DNA of 64,000 bases, taken from Fulvivirga ulvae. Lineage in GTDB: Bacteria > Bacteroidota > Bacteroidia > Cytophagales > Cyclobacteriaceae. The notes beneath the pieces were generated by a model. That model saw nothing but the letters and a program-made list of their open reading frames with translations, ran no database searches and was not told where the DNA came from. Positions 61,406 through 64,000 of this stretch are shown piece by piece (the stretch's first letter is position 1; every line of letters begins with the position of its first letter). A program made the translations under genes and the position numbers. The stretch covers positions 5,977,501-6,041,500 of the forward strand of contig NZ_CP089981.1 in the NCBI RefSeq assembly GCF_021389975.1, read 5' to 3'.

Positions 61406-62503
61406 TTAGTCCCCTACTGTTATATACCCTTTTATCGTCACCCTTTGTGCTGAGTGCCTTGGATCATTTGAATATATGGTAATGGATTTCTGCTGATTGC
61501 CACGCCTACCTTCGGGATTAAAGGTTACTTCCATTTCAGTGCTCTCACCTGGCTTAAGTTTGCTCTTTTTAAGTTTTGAAGTAGCACAGGTACAGTTTGA
61601 TTTTGTTTGCCGTACCTCCAGCGGAGTTTGTCCTGTATTCGTCAGGATAAATGTCGTAGAAACTGCTTTATCCCCGCCGATTTTGCCAAAATCATGAACA
61701 TTCTCCCCCAACTTGAGACGTGGGGCCTTTTCAAGCTCTTCCTGTGTCATTGGCGGGAAATGCTCTTCTATAGTAGCATAAACAGATACAGATTTAACGG
61801 CTTCCGGACCTTCTTCATTGGTAAAAAACTTAACATTGTCAGAACAAAAACCAAGATCGTTTTTGGCTTTTGCATCGTAGTGAACCTTAATCAATCCTTT
61901 AGATTTGGGGCCAAGCTCCATGGGTTCAAAAGTAAGTTTAATGTGTGCAGGGGCATCCTGCTTATCCAGAAAGGTCACGGGCTTGTCCGTGGCGTTATAT
62001 ACTTCAAATTCCTTTACTGTAGGCTCTCCTGAAGTCTCAACTTTGCCCATATTAAGAGACCTGTATTTGACCCTTATGGCTCCCATTTCAGTAGGCAGAT
62101 CATCTTCCAATGACTTGGGCTGGGGCACCACATTGCCTCTGATATAAAGCCTTAAAGGTGCTGCATCCGCACTAGTGGTAACAGTCAGACTCTTATTAAA
62201 CTGACCCGGACGGTTTCTTGGATTATACTGAGCCTGTATGTATCCGGTTTCACCGGGCTTAACCGGCTCTTTGCTCCAGTCTGGGGTAGTACATCCACAG
62301 CTGGCTTTAACACTTAGTATGCTGACAGGCTCCAAGCCTTTATTTATAAAGCTGAATTCATGGATTACTGGCCCATCCTCTTCCTTAACTGTACCGAAAT
62401 CAAATGTCTTCTCGCTAAATACTAATGTTTCGGCCTGTTGTGCTTTAAGCAGGTTAATAGATAAAACACCGACAAAGACAAAAAAAATACTTTTCAAATT
62501 CAT
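61406..62503 (-). CDS. DUF1573 domain protein, exported
   Basis: This 365-residue protein has a signal peptide (MNLKSIFFVFVGVLSINLLKAQ) and three beta-sandwich units: residues about 25-120 (FDFGTVKEEDGPVIHEFSFINKG, SCGCTTPDWSKEPVKPGETG), about 140-235, and about 265-362 (HDFGKIGGDKAVSTTFILTN, NCTCATSKLKKSKLKPGEST). The Cys-Gly-Cys-Thr loops in the first and third units are the DUF1573 signature. It is probably periplasmic or on the surface; function unknown. Families like this are abundant in Bacteroidota. Confidence 0.9.
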   Translation of the reverse strand: MNLKSIFFVFVGVLSINLLKAQQAETLVFSEKTFDFGTVKEEDGPVIHEFSFINKGLEPVSILSVKASCGCTTPDWSKEPVKPGETGYIQAQYNPRNRPGQFNKSLTVTTSADAAPLRLYIRGNVVPQPKSLEDDLPTEMGAIRVKYRSLNMGKVETSGEPTVKEFEVYNATDKPVTFLDKQDAPAHIKLTFEPMELGPKSKGLIKVHYDAKAKNDLGFCSDNVKFFTNEEGPEAVKSVSVYATIEEHFPPMTQEELEKAPRLKLGENVHDFGKIGGDKAVSTTFILTNTGQTPLEVRQTKSNCTCATSKLKKSKLKPGESTEMEVTFNPEGRRGNQQKSITIYSNDPRHSAQRVTIKGYITVGD

Positions 62504-62790
62504 ATATAAGATGGTTTATTACATAGTCTGCATGAATGTTTTAAAACTACGTTTCATGCATTATAGATGTACATTTAAAAGTTCCGCTTAAGTTAGTAAA
62601 AGTAACAAAATGAATAAAATCACGTAAAGTTTGATTCACTAATTAACAGATAAATAACAAAATTAAATCCAAACGGTCTGTATATACCGTTTATCCGGGA
62701 AATGTAAATAGTACCTGGGTAATCAGTTATTCCTTGTATGTTTTATCATTGTAACCGGATTTTCTTTTATTTGCCAAAAAATTTAAAAAT

Positions 62791-63762
62791 ATGGCGAGAA
62801 TTCTAACAGGTATTCAAAGTAGCGGCAGGCCTCATTTGGGAAATATACTCGGAGCAATAAAGCCTGCAATTGAGCTTTCTAAGCAGAAAGACAATCAATC
62901 TCTGTTTTTTATAGCAGATCTACATTCTCTCACCACTATAAAAGATGCGCAACAGCGTACGGAGAATGTAAACGCTACCGCCGCTGCCTGGCTCGCCTTT
63001 GGTTTTGATACAGAGGCAAACATTTTCTACAGGCAGTCACGCATACCCGAAGTTTGCGAACTTACCTGGTATCTCAATTGCATCACGCCTTTTCCTATGC
63101 TGGCCAATGCGCATTCGTTCAAAGAAAAATCAGACAAACTGGCTGATGTCAATGCAGGGCTTTTTACCTACCCGGTACTAATGGCTGCTGACATTATTCT
63201 TTACGATGCTAACATTGTGCCTGTAGGCAAAGATCAGAAGCAACATCTGGAAATAACCCGTGATATTGCCAGTATTTTTAATAATCAATACGGTGAGACT
63301 TTCGTTATTCCGGATGCCCAGATTGATGAAAAGGTAATGACGATTCCTGGTACCGACGGGCAAAAAATGAGCAAGTCGTACGGCAATACCATTGACATAT
63401 TTTTACCGGAAAAGAAGCTAAGAAAGCAGGTCATGAGCATAGTAACAGACAGCACACCTCTGGAAGAGCCCAAAGACCCTGATACCTGCAATGTATTCGC
63501 TATCTATAAAATAGTAGCTACCGAAGAGCAGACAGCGCAACTGCGAGAGAAGTACCTGGCCGGAAACTACGGTTACGGACATGCCAAGCAGGAGTTATTT
63601 GAACTTTTGCTGAACACCTATAAAGAGCAGCGTGAAAAGTTTAACTACTTTATGGAAAACCCCGCAGAGCTGGATGACCAGTTAAAAAAAGGTGAAGAGA
63701 AAGCCCGGATAATTGCCCATAAAGTATTGGACAGGGTCAGAAAAAAGGCAGGTTTTAAATAA
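62791..63762 (+). CDS. trpS: Tryptophan-tRNA ligase
   Basis: A 323-residue class I aminoacyl-tRNA synthetase that charges tRNA-Trp. The HIGH-type motif is GRPHLGN (residues 12-18), and KMSKS occurs at about residues 192-196 (GQKMSKSYGN). LFFIADLHSLTT, AADIILYDANIVPVGKDQKQHLE and the anticodon-binding helices at the end fit TrpRS. Length is normal. A terminator follows at 63781. Confidence 0.97.
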   Translation: MARILTGIQSSGRPHLGNILGAIKPAIELSKQKDNQSLFFIADLHSLTTIKDAQQRTENVNATAAAWLAFGFDTEANIFYRQSRIPEVCELTWYLNCITPFPMLANAHSFKEKSDKLADVNAGLFTYPVLMAADIILYDANIVPVGKDQKQHLEITRDIASIFNNQYGETFVIPDAQIDEKVMTIPGTDGQKMSKSYGNTIDIFLPEKKLRKQVMSIVTDSTPLEEPKDPDTCNVFAIYKIVATEEQTAQLREKYLAGNYGYGHAKQELFELLLNTYKEQREKFNYFMENPAELDDQLKKGEEKARIIAHKVLDRVRKKAGFK

Positions 63763-63780
63763 ATTGATCTACTTTATAAA

Positions 63781-63830
63781 AAAAGTCATTCTTTGCTGAT
63801 AATGAATTCAGGTAAAGAATGACTTTTTCT
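63781..63830 (+). terminator. Bidirectional terminator after trpS
   Basis: AAAAGTCATTCTTT and AAAGAATGACTTTT (63781-63794 and 63814-63827) form a 14-bp stem with a 19-base loop, ending in TTTTTCT. The A-rich left flank also fits termination of the leftward gene at the window's edge. Confidence 0.8.
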
Positions 63831-63886
63831 CTACAGGACTTTTATGTCCCGGTATATTATTATTACTTGTGAATCAGATAAGGCAC

Positions 63887-64000
63887 CTATTTAGCCTTCC
63901 ATACTACCTCTTTATGCTGAGGGTCAACCTGAAGAATTATCCTGGTCGGTTTTGGCAAAAGAACAAGCTTGGTTTCCTTGCCCGGATAATCATCAACCTC
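63887..64000 (-). CDS. 3' end of a leftward gene, truncated by the window
   Basis: The last 37 codons of a gene that starts beyond the window, ending at TAG (63887-63889). The peptide includes EVDDYPGKETKLVLLPKPTR and LQVDPQHKEVVWKAK. It has the look of a beta-rich C-terminal domain; the closing Pro...Val-Asp-Pro pattern recalls the last strand of some M1-type aminopeptidases, but this is a weak guess. The coding quality and the terminator to its left support a real gene. Confidence 0.6.
   Translation of the reverse strand, partial: EVDDYPGKETKLVLLPKPTRIILQVDPQHKEVVWKAK

Noticed and set aside
1..64000. Defence systems, phage genes, insertion sequences, tRNA and rRNA genes
   Set aside because: None of the hallmark proteins, terminal repeats or RNA folds were seen on reading both strands, although a covariance search was not possible.

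Overview
The window looks like chromosomal DNA of a Bacteroidota bacterium, most likely a free-living Cytophagales-type member. No rRNA or other species marker was seen, so no genus is named. Supporting signs are a secreted protein with a type IX secretion (T9SS) sorting domain at 56958-58004, an ECF sigma/FecR pair, a split two-gene transketolase, a Nudix-fold transcription regulator, AT-rich intergenic DNA, promoters of the TTG...TAnnTTTG kind typical of the phylum, and mostly weak Shine-Dalgarno signals. No tRNA, rRNA, CRISPR array, prophage or intact insertion sequence was recognised. Most of the window is housekeeping and central metabolism; the accessory interest lies in intergenic DNA, small gene clusters and unusual domain layouts.

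Layout. 0-9 kb: groES-groEL; a SiaB/SiaC-type signalling pair; a POT peptide transporter; ATP-dependent PEP carboxykinase; RecQ. 9-17.5 kb, mostly leftward: small lipoprotein, NupC, bifunctional nuclease with etfA/etfB, TPR protein, quinone oxidoreductase, Spy-like periplasmic protein and dnaB. 17.4-17.8 kb: a dense cluster of DnaA boxes in AT-rich DNA between the divergent dnaB and mpl genes. Genes on both sides run mainly away from it, so it is a candidate replication origin. 17.8-36.3 kb, mostly rightward: mpl, exonuclease, EF-hand lipoprotein, M48 and M23 peptidases, FAH hydrolase, Bcp, then carbon metabolism. The carbon genes are the transketolase halves (separated by an AraC/VOC/VWA insert containing a decayed tandem duplicate), methylglyoxal synthase, a Nudix-type regulator divergent from pfkA, and a tightly overlapping pfkA - BadF-type kinase - ROK kinase - GH15 operon that runs head-on into an OtsA-OtsB trehalose fusion.

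36-53 kb: homocysteine methyltransferase, a decayed gene, back-to-back ppx and ppk1, gyrB, a small lipoprotein, then a leftward run of tryptophan dioxygenase, a long YwqK/MORN-repeat protein with a C-terminal barrel-like domain, an FAD oxidoreductase and a CoA-binding protein; rightward are glutaryl-CoA dehydrogenase and an MscS channel. 53-64 kb: FecR-like and sigma factor genes (the sigma factor has a hydrophobic tail), a 1-kb intergenic region, the T9SS cargo protein, a TIM-barrel/GMC oxidoreductase/small-subunit cluster that probably oxidises sugars in the envelope, a DUF1573 protein, trpS and the 3' end of one more gene.

How the genes fit together: the 25-38 kb block joins pentose phosphate shuttling, upper glycolysis, hexose phosphorylation, alpha-glucan or trehalose hydrolysis and trehalose synthesis, with a sugar-sensing type repressor at its centre. 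I see no clear new defence or secretion system. The best leads are the DnaA-box cluster, the operator/promoter in front of pfkA, the membrane-tailed sigma factor with its atypical FecR partner, and the GMC sugar dehydrogenase cluster.
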